A stretch of DNA of 64,000 nucleotides from Sva-07 sp963698565 (GTDB lineage Bacteria; Actinomycetota; Acidimicrobiia; Acidimicrobiales; Ilumatobacteraceae). The notes beneath the pieces are model-generated. The model was given only the letters and a program-made list of their open reading frames with translations. It was not told the DNA's origin and searched no databases. Where the stretch lies: contig CAVORH010000020.1 in the NCBI GenBank assembly GCA_963698565.1, positions 186,001 to 250,000 of the forward strand, written 5' to 3'. Shown here piece by piece: positions 43,171-51,268 of this stretch; within the stretch, counting starts at the first letter, position 1; every line of letters begins with the position of its first letter. Both the position numbers and the translations under genes were made by a program.

Positions 43171-43794
43171 TCAACCGCGCTGGAAGAGGCCCATGGGGAG
43201 GCCGGTGCCGCGCAGGTGGCTGGTTTCGTTGATGGTGACCACGGACCGCTCGCCACTGGAGGCAGCGGCGACCCGGTTGATCGAGGTGTAGTTCGGATAG
43301 AAGAACCCACGGGCGAACGTGTCGAGGCCGAGCACGTGGGAGAGGTAGCCGTTGATCACTCCACCGTGGCACACCACGGCAACGCGCTGGCCACCGTGGT
43401 CGGCGATGATGGCCTCGATCGAGGCCACCACGCGGGAGCGGAACTCCTCCTCGGTCTCGTCGGCGTCCCACTCGCCGGCCAACATCGCCTGCCACCGGGG
43501 ATCGTTCGCCGCCTTGAGCTCTTCGACCGGGACGTACTCGGGGCTGTTCTGGTCCCACTCGGCGATGCCCTCCGAGGTGCGGATGTCGAGACTCCGCTCA
43601 CGAGCGAGTGGCGCTGCGGTCTCCTGGGCCCGGGTGAGGGGGCTGGCGTACACGGCATCGATCCGTTCCGCCGCGAGGTACCGCGCGAGGTGGGCCGCCT
43701 GCTCGTGACCGGCGTCGGAGAGCTCGGGATCCGCGGCCCCGGTGTCGAGCTCGCGGCGCACCGGGAGGGCATGGCGGATGATCAGCAGTTCCAT
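43171..43794 (-). CDS. Histidine phosphatase family protein
   Basis: A 207-residue histidine phosphatase. The RHG-type motif here is IIRHALPVRR, with Ala in place of Gly, as in the SixA/CobC-like members. VYASPLTRAQETA and VVCHGGVINGYLSHVLG carry the second Arg and the second His. The C-terminus SERSVVTINETSHL fits the fold. It may be a phosphatase of a small phosphomonoester. It starts 20 bp from the divergent pyruvate kinase gene and precedes the M18 peptidase. Confidence 0.82.
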   Translation of the reverse strand: MELLIIRHALPVRRELDTGAADPELSDAGHEQAAHLARYLAAERIDAVYASPLTRAQETAAPLARERSLDIRTSEGIAEWDQNSPEYVPVEELKAANDPRWQAMLAGEWDADETEEEFRSRVVASIEAIIADHGGQRVAVVCHGGVINGYLSHVLGLDTFARGFFYPNYTSINRVAAASSGERSVVTINETSHLRGTGLPMGLFQRG

Positions 43795-43814
43795 TGTGCG
43801 ATAGACAAGCAGAA

Positions 43815-45269
43815 ATGACCGGACGAACGAAGATCGTGGCGACCATCGGCCCGGCGAGCGACTCGATCGAGGTGCTCGGTGCACTGATCGATGCCGGCGT
43901 CGACGTCGTGCGACTCAACCTCAGTCACGGCTCGCTCGAGGGCCATCTCGACCGGCTCGCCCGGGTCCGCCAGGTGGCCGCGCAGCGAGGCCGACCCGTC
44001 GGCGTGCTCGCGGATCTTCCGGGGCCCAAGATCCGGGCGGGGTCGTTCCCCGACGGCGGTGTCCGGCTGGAGACCGGTGACGTGATGACGTTGCGTTCGG
44101 GCGAGGGAGGGAGCGACGCCGAGGTCATCACGGTCGACTACCCGACGCTGCTCGAGGATCTGGTCCCCGACAGCCGGATCCAGCTCGGCGATGGCGGGAT
44201 CTCGCTCCGCGTGCTCGACATCGGTACCGATGCGGTGACCGCCGTGCTGGAGACCGGGGGAGAGGTCAACGGGCGACCCGGCGTCAACCTGCCGTCGGAG
44301 CGCCTGCGATTGCCGTCGCCGACCGAGACGGATCTCGTGCTCGCCGACGCGGTCGCGGCCGCCGGTGTCGAGTTCATCGCAGTCTCCTTCGTGCGATCGC
44401 CCGACGACGTCAGCAAGGTCCGAGCGGTCGTCGGTGACCGTGCCCGGCTCGTCGCCAAGATCGAGACACGCTCGGCGATCGACCAGCTCCACGAGATCAT
44501 CGCCGTGTCCGACGTGGTGATGGTGGCCCGCGGTGATCTCGGGATCGACTGCCCGATCGAAGACGTGCCCCACCTCCAGAAACGGATCGTGCGCCACTGC
44601 GTCGAGGCGGGCGTGCCCGTGATCACCGCCACCCAGATGCTCGAATCGATGATCACCTCGCCGTCGCCGACGCGCGCCGAGGTGAGCGATGTCGCGAACG
44701 CGGTGTTCGACGGCACCGATGCCGTGATGTTGTCCGGCGAGACGGCGATCGGCCGTGACCCCGCCGCCGTCGTTCGGACGATGTCCCGCGTCGCCGAGCG
44801 CGCCGAGTCGGAGGCCGCCTATCGTCAATGGGCGAACCGCCTCGGCCGCGTCCAGCGCACCGAGCACCACGAAGCGATGTCGTCGATCGACCCGATCACG
44901 GCGGCGCTCACCCATGCCGCGTCCTTGGCGGCGATCGATGCCGGCGTCTCTGCCATCCTGTGCTGCACGCGCAGCGGACGCACCGCCCGGGCGATGGCCC
45001 GGTTCCGGCCTGCCGCTCCGATGATCGGCCTCTCGCCGCACCCGTCGGTGGTGCGATCGCTGGCGCTGAGCTGGGGCGTCGAGCCGGTCGAGGTCGACAT
45101 CTACGGCAGCACCGACGAGATGGTGTGGTTCGCGGTCGAGACCGCCCTCGGTGCCGGGCTGATCGAACGCGGCGACACGGTGCTCGTGTTGGCGGGGGCG
45201 CCGGATCACGACCGCCCGCGTCCCGCCGACGCGGCCACCGATGTCCTGCGGATCGTACGCGTCGGGTGA
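43815..45269 (+). CDS. pyk: Pyruvate kinase
   Basis: Pyruvate kinase, 484 residues, the usual bacterial length. It makes ATP and pyruvate from phosphoenolpyruvate. KIVATIGPAS at the start, LNLSHGS, the lid B domain with DLPGPKIRAG, the catalytic KIETRSAID, MVARGDLGID and MLSGETAIG are all conserved. The C-terminal regulatory domain is complete (ILCCTRSGRTARAMARFRP in part). The ATG lies 20 bp from the divergent phosphatase start; a TAGACA at 43802-43807 is a weak -10. The stop overlaps the next gene as TGATG. Confidence 0.95.
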   Translation: MTGRTKIVATIGPASDSIEVLGALIDAGVDVVRLNLSHGSLEGHLDRLARVRQVAAQRGRPVGVLADLPGPKIRAGSFPDGGVRLETGDVMTLRSGEGGSDAEVITVDYPTLLEDLVPDSRIQLGDGGISLRVLDIGTDAVTAVLETGGEVNGRPGVNLPSERLRLPSPTETDLVLADAVAAAGVEFIAVSFVRSPDDVSKVRAVVGDRARLVAKIETRSAIDQLHEIIAVSDVVMVARGDLGIDCPIEDVPHLQKRIVRHCVEAGVPVITATQMLESMITSPSPTRAEVSDVANAVFDGTDAVMLSGETAIGRDPAAVVRTMSRVAERAESEAAYRQWANRLGRVQRTEHHEAMSSIDPITAALTHAASLAAIDAGVSAILCCTRSGRTARAMARFRPAAPMIGLSPHPSVVRSLALSWGVEPVEVDIYGSTDEMVWFAVETALGAGLIERGDTVLVLAGAPDHDRPRPADAATDVLRIVRVG

Positions 45270-46087
45270 TGGCCGCCGACGCCGCGACCTCGACGGTCTG
45301 GTCGGACGTCGCCGGCGACGACGCCGCCGACCCGGTCGTGCTGGTACACGGATCGATGGACCGCGCGGCCGGCCTGCTGCGGCTGAGTCGGCGCATCGAC
45401 GGCGAGTTCCGAGTGGTTCGCTACGACCGGCGCGGGTACGGGCGTTCCGTCCACGTGGGTCCGCCGTGGACGGCGGAGGCCAACGTGCGCGACCTCGCCG
45501 ACCTGGTGGAGCGGACGGCGCCTCGACGCAGCGCGATGATCTTCGGACACAGCTACGGCGGCAATGTCGCGCTGGCGTTGGCGGCGTCCCGCCCCGACCT
45601 GGTGCGCGGTGTCGTCGTCTACGAGACGCCGCTGTCGTGGCTCGACTGGTGGCCGGGCACCACCGCCGGCGCTGCAGCGATGGGCGCCTCCGACCCGGGC
45701 GACGCGGCGGAGGCCTTCATGCGGCGGCTGGTCGGTGACGAGGTGTGGGAACGCCTGCCGACGTCGACACAGCAGCAACGACGAGCGGAGGGGTCGGCGA
45801 TGGTCGCCGAGTTGGCCGATCTGCGCCGGCAGGCGCCGTGGCGGGCCGACGACGTGCGGGTCCCGGTGCTGGCGCTGTACGGCGAGCACGGTCGGCCGCA
45901 CCACCGGACGGCGATGGAACGGCTCGGCGAGACGTTGCCGGACTGTCGGGTCGAGATGGCGCCGGGCTGTGGCCACGCCGGACCCCACACGCACGCCGGC
46001 GCCGTGGCGGAACCGACCGTGCGCTTCCTCAGGTCACTCGGGGTGCCGTCCGCGCCAGGCGCTCCGTCCGGGCCGTCCGCCGACTGA
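45269..46087 (+). CDS. Alpha/beta hydrolase
   Basis: A 272-residue alpha/beta-hydrolase-fold protein. VVLVHGSMDRA is the oxyanion segment. The nucleophile elbow is FGHSYGGN, Ser near residue 90. The acid is in LYGEHGRPHH and the His in APGCGHAGPHTHA near the C-terminus. The ATG shares a base with the pyk stop (TGATG), so it is translated from the pyk message. Its last 59 nt overlap the convergent MFS gene. The substrate is unknown. Confidence 0.8.
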   Translation: MAADAATSTVWSDVAGDDAADPVVLVHGSMDRAAGLLRLSRRIDGEFRVVRYDRRGYGRSVHVGPPWTAEANVRDLADLVERTAPRRSAMIFGHSYGGNVALALAASRPDLVRGVVVYETPLSWLDWWPGTTAGAAAMGASDPGDAAEAFMRRLVGDEVWERLPTSTQQQRRAEGSAMVAELADLRRQAPWRADDVRVPVLALYGEHGRPHHRTAMERLGETLPDCRVEMAPGCGHAGPHTHAGAVAEPTVRFLRSLGVPSAPGAPSGPSAD

Positions 46088-47276
46088 CCAGCAGGCAGAT
46101 CCCCGCGGTGGCCGCGGCCAGGACCGACAACGAGGCGGTCCCGTTGATCCCGTGGGCACCGAACAACCATCCGCTGAGGATCGCCCCCGTGGCGCGTGCG
46201 ACGGTGCCGACGGCGTTCGAGACGGCGAGGGTCGTTCCGCGAGCGTCCGGCATCGCCTCGCTCACCAGGGAGAGTGACGTGACGAAGGCGAACTCGAAGC
46301 CGAGCAGGAACACGAGCAGCCCGGCGATGCCGATGCCGAGCCGATCGTCCGCCATGAGCATGATGCCCAAGCCGACCACGAGCAACACGAGTCCGCCGAG
46401 GGTGCTGCGGAGTTTGCCCACGTTGTCGGCGACGGCAGCGCTCGTCAGGCTCGCAGCCAGTTCGACGGCGCCGAACGCCACGGCGACGATGCCGACGCCC
46501 CCCGTCGAGACGCCGAACGCGTCGTCGAGCCAGCTTCCCGAGATCACGAACACCGCCAGCCCGGCCATCGCGGTCGCCGCCGATCCGACCATCACCAGCC
46601 ACGCCGTCGGGGTGATCCGCTGACGCGGTGCAGCCGGTGTTGCGCCGGTCAGGTCGTCGGAGACCGGTTGGACGACCGGAACGGGAACGTGACGGGGCAG
46701 CCGGCGTGCGACGACTCCTGCTCCGGCGAGCGCGGCCACGGCGAGCGCGATGAACGGCCCCCGCCAACCGAACCCGTTGATCAGCACGGCGACCAGCGGC
46801 GCGCCGACCAGCAGCGCGATCGCCCACGACGTCTCGTACAACCCGAGTGCTCGGGCCCGCGCCCGGTAGCCGACGCGATGGCTGATCCAGGCCTGTCCCG
46901 CAACCGTGTAGTTGGCGACGCCGGTGACGAGGACGAAGAACGCGATCGCGAACGTGGTCAACGATCCGCCGAGTGCGATCACCGACGAAACAGCCACGAG
47001 CACCAGCGACGTGACCAGCACGATGCGCTCGCGCCCGCGGTCGAGCTGGGCGCCGACCGCCATCGTCGAGAGCCCGGCGAGCTCGCTGGCTCCCAGCACG
47101 GTCGTCAACTGGGCCGTCGTGGCCCCGAATGCTCGTTCCAGCGTCGGGAGGAACAACGGGACCCAGCGCAATGCGGTGTTGGCGACCGTCTTGGCGCCCG
47201 TCAGCCGCGCGAGGGTGGGACCGATCGCCTCCGGCTCGGCCGGTGGGGCGAGAGGGTTCGACTGCTCGGTGTTCAC
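46029..47276 (-). CDS. MFS transporter
   Basis: A 415-residue major facilitator with about twelve hydrophobic helices and a central hydrophilic loop (RRLPRHVPVPVVQPVSDDL in part). The loop 2-3 motif is present as VGAQLDRGRERIV. It is closest in feel to the drug/metabolite efflux members, but the substrate is not evident. The GTG overlaps the stop of a 98-residue membrane protein gene as GTGA, so the two are co-translated. The 3' end overlaps the convergent hydrolase gene by 59 nt. Confidence 0.82.
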   Translation of the reverse strand: MNTEQSNPLAPPAEPEAIGPTLARLTGAKTVANTALRWVPLFLPTLERAFGATTAQLTTVLGASELAGLSTMAVGAQLDRGRERIVLVTSLVLVAVSSVIALGGSLTTFAIAFFVLVTGVANYTVAGQAWISHRVGYRARARALGLYETSWAIALLVGAPLVAVLINGFGWRGPFIALAVAALAGAGVVARRLPRHVPVPVVQPVSDDLTGATPAAPRQRITPTAWLVMVGSAATAMAGLAVFVISGSWLDDAFGVSTGGVGIVAVAFGAVELAASLTSAAVADNVGKLRSTLGGLVLLVVGLGIMLMADDRLGIGIAGLLVFLLGFEFAFVTSLSLVSEAMPDARGTTLAVSNAVGTVARATGAILSGWLFGAHGINGTASLSVLAAATAGICLLVSRRTARTERLARTAPRVT

Positions 47277-47569
47277 TCCGATCGGGGGTCGGAGATCGTG
47301 ATGGTCGTCCCGAAGAAGGTGCACTCGGTGTCGAACACCGTGACGGCGGTGCCGACGCGCTCGTAGTTGGCCTCGACCTTGTCGGCGCAGTCCTGCAGGG
47401 CCGTGCGCTGCGACCAGACGGCGAATGCGAGCACCGCCAGCAGGACCGCGACGATCAGCTTCTGGGCCAGCGACTTCATCACCCAGAACGACAGGATCGC
47501 TCCGACGACCAGCGCGGTCGTGGCGACGACTGCGATCGTCGTCGCCTGTTCGAGCGTGATGGCGAGCAC
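47273..47569 (-). CDS. Small membrane protein of unknown function
   Basis: A 98-residue protein with two hydrophobic helices (TTIAVVATTALVVGAILSFWV in part, then LIVAVLLAVLAFAVWS) and a 45-residue tail with two Cys (ALQDCADKV and DTECTFFG) that may pair outside the membrane. I recognise no family. It is coupled by GTGA to the MFS transporter and could be its accessory subunit, which is inference. The GTG at 47569 stands 7 nt after a TACAGT box. Confidence 0.6.
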   Translation of the reverse strand: MLAITLEQATTIAVVATTALVVGAILSFWVMKSLAQKLIVAVLLAVLAFAVWSQRTALQDCADKVEANYERVGTAVTVFDTECTFFGTTITISDPRSE

Positions 47570-47576
47570 GGGCAGC

Positions 47577-47582
47577 ACTGTA
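47577..47582 (-). promoter_or_regulatory. -10 box TACAGT for the small membrane protein-MFS pair
   Basis: TACAGT (minus strand) ends 7 nt before the GTG at 47569. The facing box is 25 bp away, in a 51-bp divergent gap. Confidence 0.55.
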
Positions 47583-47607
47583 GGCCGCCGCACCGACGGC
47601 ACCTGGG

Positions 47608-47613
47608 TACGCT
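47608..47613 (+). promoter_or_regulatory. -10 box TACGCT for the DUF3151 gene
   Basis: TACGCT ends 7 nt before the GTG at 47621; leaderless start expected. Confidence 0.55.
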
Positions 47614-47620
47614 CGCCGCG

Positions 47621-48055
47621 GTGAGCGACCAACCGATCAACCTGTCATCCGGCCTCCCGACCACGGTGCTTCCGGCGCCGGATCCTGCGGTGGCGCACGC
47701 CCTGGCCGACGCCCTCGGCCAACCAGCCGAGCAGCGGCGGGCAGCGGTTGCGGCCGTGGTGGCGTCCGCGCCCCGCTTCCTCGACGGCTGGGCCGCGCTC
47801 GGCGATCTCGGTCGCGACACGATCGAGCGCTACGCCGCGTACCGGGTGGGCTACCACCGCGGGTTGGACGCCCTGCGCGCCAACGGCTGGCGAGGGAGCG
47901 GCTACGTCCGGTGGGCCGAGCCGACCAATCAGGGGTTCCTGCGCTGCATGCGGGGGTTGGGCGACATGGCCGCAGAGATCGGCGAGGTCGACGAAGCCGA
48001 TCGTTGTCGGACGTTCCTGCTCCAACTCGACCCGACCGGCATCCCGACCGGCTGA
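47621..48055 (+). CDS. DUF3151 family protein
   Basis: A 144-residue actinobacterial protein. The hallmark AYRVGYHRGLDALRANGW, then GFLRCMRGLGDMAAEIGE (first 18 residues) and DEADRCRTFLLQLDP match my memory of DUF3151, a mostly helical, TPR-like protein of unknown function. It would be cytoplasmic. It is followed 3 nt later by the MobA-like gene, so it is probably read with it, but no shared function is known. Confidence 0.75.
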   Translation: MSDQPINLSSGLPTTVLPAPDPAVAHALADALGQPAEQRRAAVAAVVASAPRFLDGWAALGDLGRDTIERYAAYRVGYHRGLDALRANGWRGSGYVRWAEPTNQGFLRCMRGLGDMAAEIGEVDEADRCRTFLLQLDPTGIPTG

Positions 48056-48058
48056 CCC

Positions 48059-48619
48059 GTGCTCGGTGTCGTCCTCACCGGTGGTGCGAGCCGGCGCATG
48101 GGTCGCACGAAAGCCCTGGTGGAGATCGACGGCGTCCCGATGGCGGCGATGGTGGCCGCCTCGTTGCGAGGAGCCGGCTGCGCACATGTGGTCGCGGTCG
48201 GCGGCGACCCCGACGAGCTGGCCGCACTCGATCTCCCGGTCCTGCCCGACGACGATCCGGGAGAGGGGCCGCTCAGCGGACTGGTCACGGCGATGCGGGT
48301 CGTCGAGCTGCACGACGTCGCCGATCTGCTCGTCGTCGCCTGCGATCTCCCGTTCGTCGGCCCGGACGACCTCGGACGGCTCGTTCGGGCGGCTGAGGAG
48401 CACCCCGACGTCGACGTCGTCGTCGCTCGGACCAGTGGCCGCGAGCCGGCGTGCGCCCTGTGGCGCCCGTCCTCGAGATCGGCAGTTGGTGCAGCGTTCG
48501 ACGCAGGCGAACGCGCCGTGCACCGGGTGCTCGATGCACTGGTGGTCGTCGAGGTGGATGTGCCGGCTGCTGCGCTGCGCAACATCAACGCTCCCGGCGA
48601 TCTCGGTCGGTACCCTTGA
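48059..48619 (+). CDS. mobA: Molybdenum cofactor guanylyltransferase (MobA-like)
   Basis: A 186-residue nucleotidyltransferase. LTGGASRRMGRTKALVEIDG is the MobA nucleotide and phosphate-binding motif, and VACDLPFVGPDDL holds the metal-binding Asp. MobA attaches GMP to molybdopterin to give the bis-MGD cofactor. No other molybdenum genes are in the window, so a MobA-like NTP transferase with another acceptor remains possible. The GTG starts 3 nt after the DUF3151 stop. Confidence 0.8.
   Translation: MLGVVLTGGASRRMGRTKALVEIDGVPMAAMVAASLRGAGCAHVVAVGGDPDELAALDLPVLPDDDPGEGPLSGLVTAMRVVELHDVADLLVVACDLPFVGPDDLGRLVRAAEEHPDVDVVVARTSGREPACALWRPSSRSAVGAAFDAGERAVHRVLDALVVVEVDVPAAALRNINAPGDLGRYP
48611..48616 (+). 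promoter_or_regulatory. -10 box TACCCT for the rhodanese gene
   Basis: TACCCT lies within the end of the MobA-like gene, directly before its TGA, and ends 7 nt before the GTG at 48624. Confidence 0.5.
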
Positions 48620-48623
48620 AGCC

Positions 48624-48953
48624 GTGACAGTCAAGGAGATCTCGGTTCACGAACTCGCAGCGCTCGGCTCATCGGTCAGGGTCGTCGACGTCCGCGAGCC
48701 CCACGAATGGGAGGCCGGCCACATCGGACACGCAGTGCTGGTCCCGCTCGGCGCCGTCGCCGACAACGTCGAGGCGTTCGGCGGGGGCCGCACCTACGTG
48801 GTCTGCCGATCCGGCGCGCGCAGCGGGCGAGCCTGCGAGTTCCTGATGGCGCAGGGGCTCGACGTCGTCAACGTGACCGGCGGCATGCTGGCCTGGGTCG
48901 ACGCCGACTTCGACGTCGCCACGGGCACCGCGTCGGGCGCCGACGGTGGCTGA
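48624..48953 (+). CDS. Single-domain rhodanese
   Basis: A 109-residue rhodanese. The active-site loop CRSGARSGRA carries the catalytic Cys that would hold a persulfide. DVREPHEWEAGHIGHAVLVP (first 20) is the typical N-terminal half. It may move sulfane sulfur to a partner, or sense oxidants. The neighbours (MobA-like, RNase D) do not fix the role. The stop overlaps the RNase D start by 8 nt. Confidence 0.88.
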   Translation: MTVKEISVHELAALGSSVRVVDVREPHEWEAGHIGHAVLVPLGAVADNVEAFGGGRTYVVCRSGARSGRACEFLMAQGLDVVNVTGGMLAWVDADFDVATGTASGADGG

Positions 48954-50118
48954 TCGCACGCTCGACTATCGCTGGATCGACCAGCAGGACGACTTCGACC
49001 AGTTGGTGGAGGTGCTGTGCGAGCAGCCCCGATACTCGCTCGACACCGAGTTCCACCGCGAGCGGACCTACTACCCGAAGTTGGCGCTGGTGCAAGTGGC
49101 CTGGCGGACCGACCAGGGTCAACTGCTCGCCCTGATCGATCCGCTCGCCGTCGACGTCACTGGGTTCGCGTCGCTGTTCGCGTCGGACGCGTTGTGCGTG
49201 ATCCACGCCGCCCAGCAGGACCTCGACGTGCTCACCCACTCGGTCGGGTCCGTACCGCAGCGGATGTTCGACACGCAGCTGGCAGCCGGCTTCGTCGGCT
49301 ACGGGACGCCGTCGCTCGTGTCGTTGCTCCAAGGCGAGATCGGCGTCACGCCAGCCAAGGGTGACCGCCTGACCGATTGGCTGCGTCGGCCGTTGACGAA
49401 CAGCCAGTGCCAGTACGCCGCGGTCGACGTCGAGTACCTGCTCGAGGTCCACGAGCGCCTGGTCGCGAAGCTGGCCGACGCCGACCGGCTCGGGTGGGCC
49501 GAGGATGCCTGCGAGGAACTGCGGACGCGCCCGACCAGTGGGTCTGCCCCCGACGATGCCTGGCTACGACTCAAGGACGCGAGGTCACTGCGCCCCGGTG
49601 CTCGCGCGGTGGCGCAGAGCGTGGCGGCGTGGCGCGAGCGCCGAGCGATGCGCACCGACATTCCCGTCCGCCAGGTCCTTCCCGACCTGGCCATCCTGGG
49701 CATCGCGCAGCGCGCACCCTCGACGGTGAAGGAGCTCGCCCAGGCCCGAGGGGTCGACGAGCGCCATTCCCGCGGCGGCCTCGCGGAGGAGATCCTCGAT
49801 GCGGTCCGTGCCGCCAAGGGGGTCACGGCTCCGAGTGCCCCGCCCTCGGCCGACGATCTCGACCGCTCGCTGCGACCGGCGGTGACGCTGGTGTCGGCCT
49901 GGGTGGCCCAGCTCGCCCGCGACGAACGGCTCGATCCGGCGCTGTTGGCCACCCGCGCCGACATCGTTGCGTTCCTGCGGGGTGACGACGACGCCCGCCT
50001 GGGGACCGGTTGGCGCAACGATCTCGTCGGCGACGGCATCCGCCGCCTCGTCGGCGGTGAGGCAGGCCTGACGTTCGACGGTGAGGGTCGGCTCCGCCTG
50101 ACCACGGTGTCCGACTGA
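48946..50118 (+). CDS. rnd: Ribonuclease D
   Basis: A 390-residue 3'-5' exoribonuclease of the DEDDy type. Motif I SLDTEFHRE, motif II IHAAQQDLDVL and motif III YAAVDVEYL supply the two-metal site. C-terminal HRDC-like regions (VAQSVAAWRERRAMRTDIP in part, and a second one near 300) bind RNA. It trims tRNA and other small RNA 3' ends. The GTG overlaps the rhodanese stop by 8 nt. Confidence 0.88.
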   Translation: MADRTLDYRWIDQQDDFDQLVEVLCEQPRYSLDTEFHRERTYYPKLALVQVAWRTDQGQLLALIDPLAVDVTGFASLFASDALCVIHAAQQDLDVLTHSVGSVPQRMFDTQLAAGFVGYGTPSLVSLLQGEIGVTPAKGDRLTDWLRRPLTNSQCQYAAVDVEYLLEVHERLVAKLADADRLGWAEDACEELRTRPTSGSAPDDAWLRLKDARSLRPGARAVAQSVAAWRERRAMRTDIPVRQVLPDLAILGIAQRAPSTVKELAQARGVDERHSRGGLAEEILDAVRAAKGVTAPSAPPSADDLDRSLRPAVTLVSAWVAQLARDERLDPALLATRADIVAFLRGDDDARLGTGWRNDLVGDGIRRLVGGEAGLTFDGEGRLRLTTVSD

Positions 50119-50153
50119 AGCGTGTCGGACCGGCGAACGAAGGTGTTCGTCGA

Positions 50154-50165
50154 CCGATCGATCGG
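50154..50165. repeat. 12-bp palindrome upstream of the small acidic gene
   Basis: CCGATCGATCGG is perfectly self-complementary and lies 38 bp before the TACCCT box. It could be a repressor or activator site, or chance in GC-rich DNA. Confidence 0.35.
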
Positions 50166-50203
50166 CATTTCTGTCGATCCAGAGAAATCCCTGCACGCAC
50201 CGC

Positions 50204-50209
50204 TACCCT
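50204..50209 (+). promoter_or_regulatory. -10 box TACCCT before the MSAF micro-ORF
   Basis: TACCCT ends 8 nt before the ATG at 50218, the start of a four-codon ORF, not before the main gene. Confidence 0.5.
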
Positions 50210-50217
50210 GTGCCCGA

Positions 50218-50232
50218 ATGTCAGCTTTCTAG
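50218..50232 (+). CDS. Four-codon micro-ORF (MSAF)
   Basis: ATG TCA GCT TTC TAG. It has the same distance to a -10 box as full leaderless genes here, and its TAG shares one base with the GTG at 50232 (TAGTG). A ribosome ending here could restart at 50232 or at 50250. Too short for a protein function; a translation-loading or regulatory role is inference. Confidence 0.4.
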   Translation: MSAF

Positions 50233-50444
50233 TGTCTGGGAGCCCTGTCGTGAAGAAGGGTCGTCATCGCCGTTTCGAAGAGGCGAGAAAACTGAAGCAG
50301 AGCGGTCCGGGAGCGTTTGATCTCGGTTTCGGTGATCGCTCCGCGTCGTCGTCCACCAGCGATGGCGATGACGACGACGAGTACGCCGCGCTCGCCGAGA
50401 AGTACGGCGTCACCTTCGACGACGACGACGACACCGACGACTGA
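50232..50444 (+). CDS. Small acidic protein of unknown function
   Basis: A 70-residue protein (64 if it starts at the GTG at 50250, VKKGRHRRFEEARKL). The N-terminus is strongly basic (KKGRHRRFEEARKLK) and the C-terminus strongly acidic (DGDDDDEYAALAEKYG, then FDDDDDTDD), with a Ser-rich middle. This charge split recalls actinobacterial DUF3073-type small proteins, but I cannot confirm membership. It is probably cytoplasmic and may bind nucleic acid or ribosomes, which is a guess. It is preceded by a coupled MSAF micro-ORF. Confidence 0.6.
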   Translation: MSGSPVVKKGRHRRFEEARKLKQSGPGAFDLGFGDRSASSSTSDGDDDDEYAALAEKYGVTFDDDDDTDD

Positions 50445-50448
50445 CGGC

Positions 50449-51228
50449 CTAGCGGCCGCGTACCGCCGGATGGGGGAGCGGCACCCAGCCCGGGCGCTCC
50501 AACTGTTCGACCATCGCGTCGTAGACGTGCACTCCCACCAGCTCGACGATGTCGTCGCGAGCCGACACGTAGAGCGGCTCGGCGCCGACGAAGGCATCGG
50601 GCTCCTCGGTGCACCACCAGCCGAACTCGGTGCCTCCTTCGCCCCAGTCGCGTCGCTTCCACTCGCGCAGGCGTGAGGTGACGTGGCCGGACTCGTCGGT
50701 CGAGTGCTCCAGTCGCAGCGGCACCTGCCAGCACACCGACGGTTTCCAGTCCATCGGCCGATCGCCCGCCTCCAGCGCAGCGATGTGCAGTGCACACCCG
50801 ACGCCGCCCTCGAAGCCGACCCGGTTGAGGAAGATGCACGCGTCCTCGACGCGTCGGGTCAGGGTGACCGGTGTGCCGTCGGCTTCGGGTTCGCCATCGG
50901 CGAGGTAGCCCTTCTTGCCGTGGCCCTTGCGATGGAACTGCCACTGGGCGGGCGTCAGACGCTCGGCATGGCTGCGGAGATTCGCGATGTCCTCGTCGTC
51001 GGCGAAGTGGGCGCCGTGGCTGCAGCAGCCGAGTTGGAGCTCCGGAGCGGGCTCGTCGAGGATCCCCTTGCAGCCGCATCCGTAGATGCACATGTAGTTC
51101 GAGCGGAGGTAGGTGGCGTCGAACACCCACGTCCGGTGCTCGTCGGGATCCTCGAAGCTGATCCACTCGTGCAGATCGTCGGGCGGTGTGGGGACGGTCG
51201 AACGTGTGCTGCGCGGGGAGCTACTCAC
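50449..51228 (-). CDS. Cys-rich iron/zinc-chelating family protein
   Basis: A 259-residue protein with a Cys/His cluster: NYMCIYGCGCKGILD and LGCCSHGAHF, then later GCALHIAAL and WKPSVCWQVPLR. The spacing, with a C...CC...C.LH....KP..C..PL pattern, resembles the putative zinc- or iron-chelating (YkgJ/DUF3109-like) families. Function unknown, perhaps metal binding or an Fe-S protein. It is divergent from alaS with 40 bp between starts. The GTG at 51228 stands 8 nt after a TAGCGT box. Confidence 0.65.
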   Translation of the reverse strand: MSSSPRSTRSTVPTPPDDLHEWISFEDPDEHRTWVFDATYLRSNYMCIYGCGCKGILDEPAPELQLGCCSHGAHFADDEDIANLRSHAERLTPAQWQFHRKGHGKKGYLADGEPEADGTPVTLTRRVEDACIFLNRVGFEGGVGCALHIAALEAGDRPMDWKPSVCWQVPLRLEHSTDESGHVTSRLREWKRRDWGEGGTEFGWWCTEEPDAFVGAEPLYVSARDDIVELVGVHVYDAMVEQLERPGWVPLPHPAVRGR

Positions 51229-51236
51229 TCGGGAGC

Positions 51237-51242
51237 ACGCTA
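51237..51242 (-). promoter_or_regulatory. -10 box TAGCGT for the Cys-rich protein gene
   Basis: TAGCGT (minus strand) ends 8 nt before the GTG at 51228 and is 10 bp from the rightward alaS box. Confidence 0.55.
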
Positions 51243-51252
51243 GCGGCGTCGA

Positions 51253-51258
51253 TAGGCT
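51253..51258 (+). promoter_or_regulatory. -10 box TAGGCT for alaS and the aro block
   Basis: TAGGCT ends 10 nt before the ATG at 51269. It would drive the alaS-ruvX-mltG-aroE chain as a leaderless or nearly leaderless transcript. Confidence 0.5.
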
Positions 51259-51268
51259 CGCCCGGGAT

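Noticed and set aside
50154..50165. CCGATCGATCGG as a defined operator
   Set aside because: Perfect 12-bp palindromes rich in GATC-like words are not rare at this GC content, and no regulator is nearby; kept only as a low-confidence feature.
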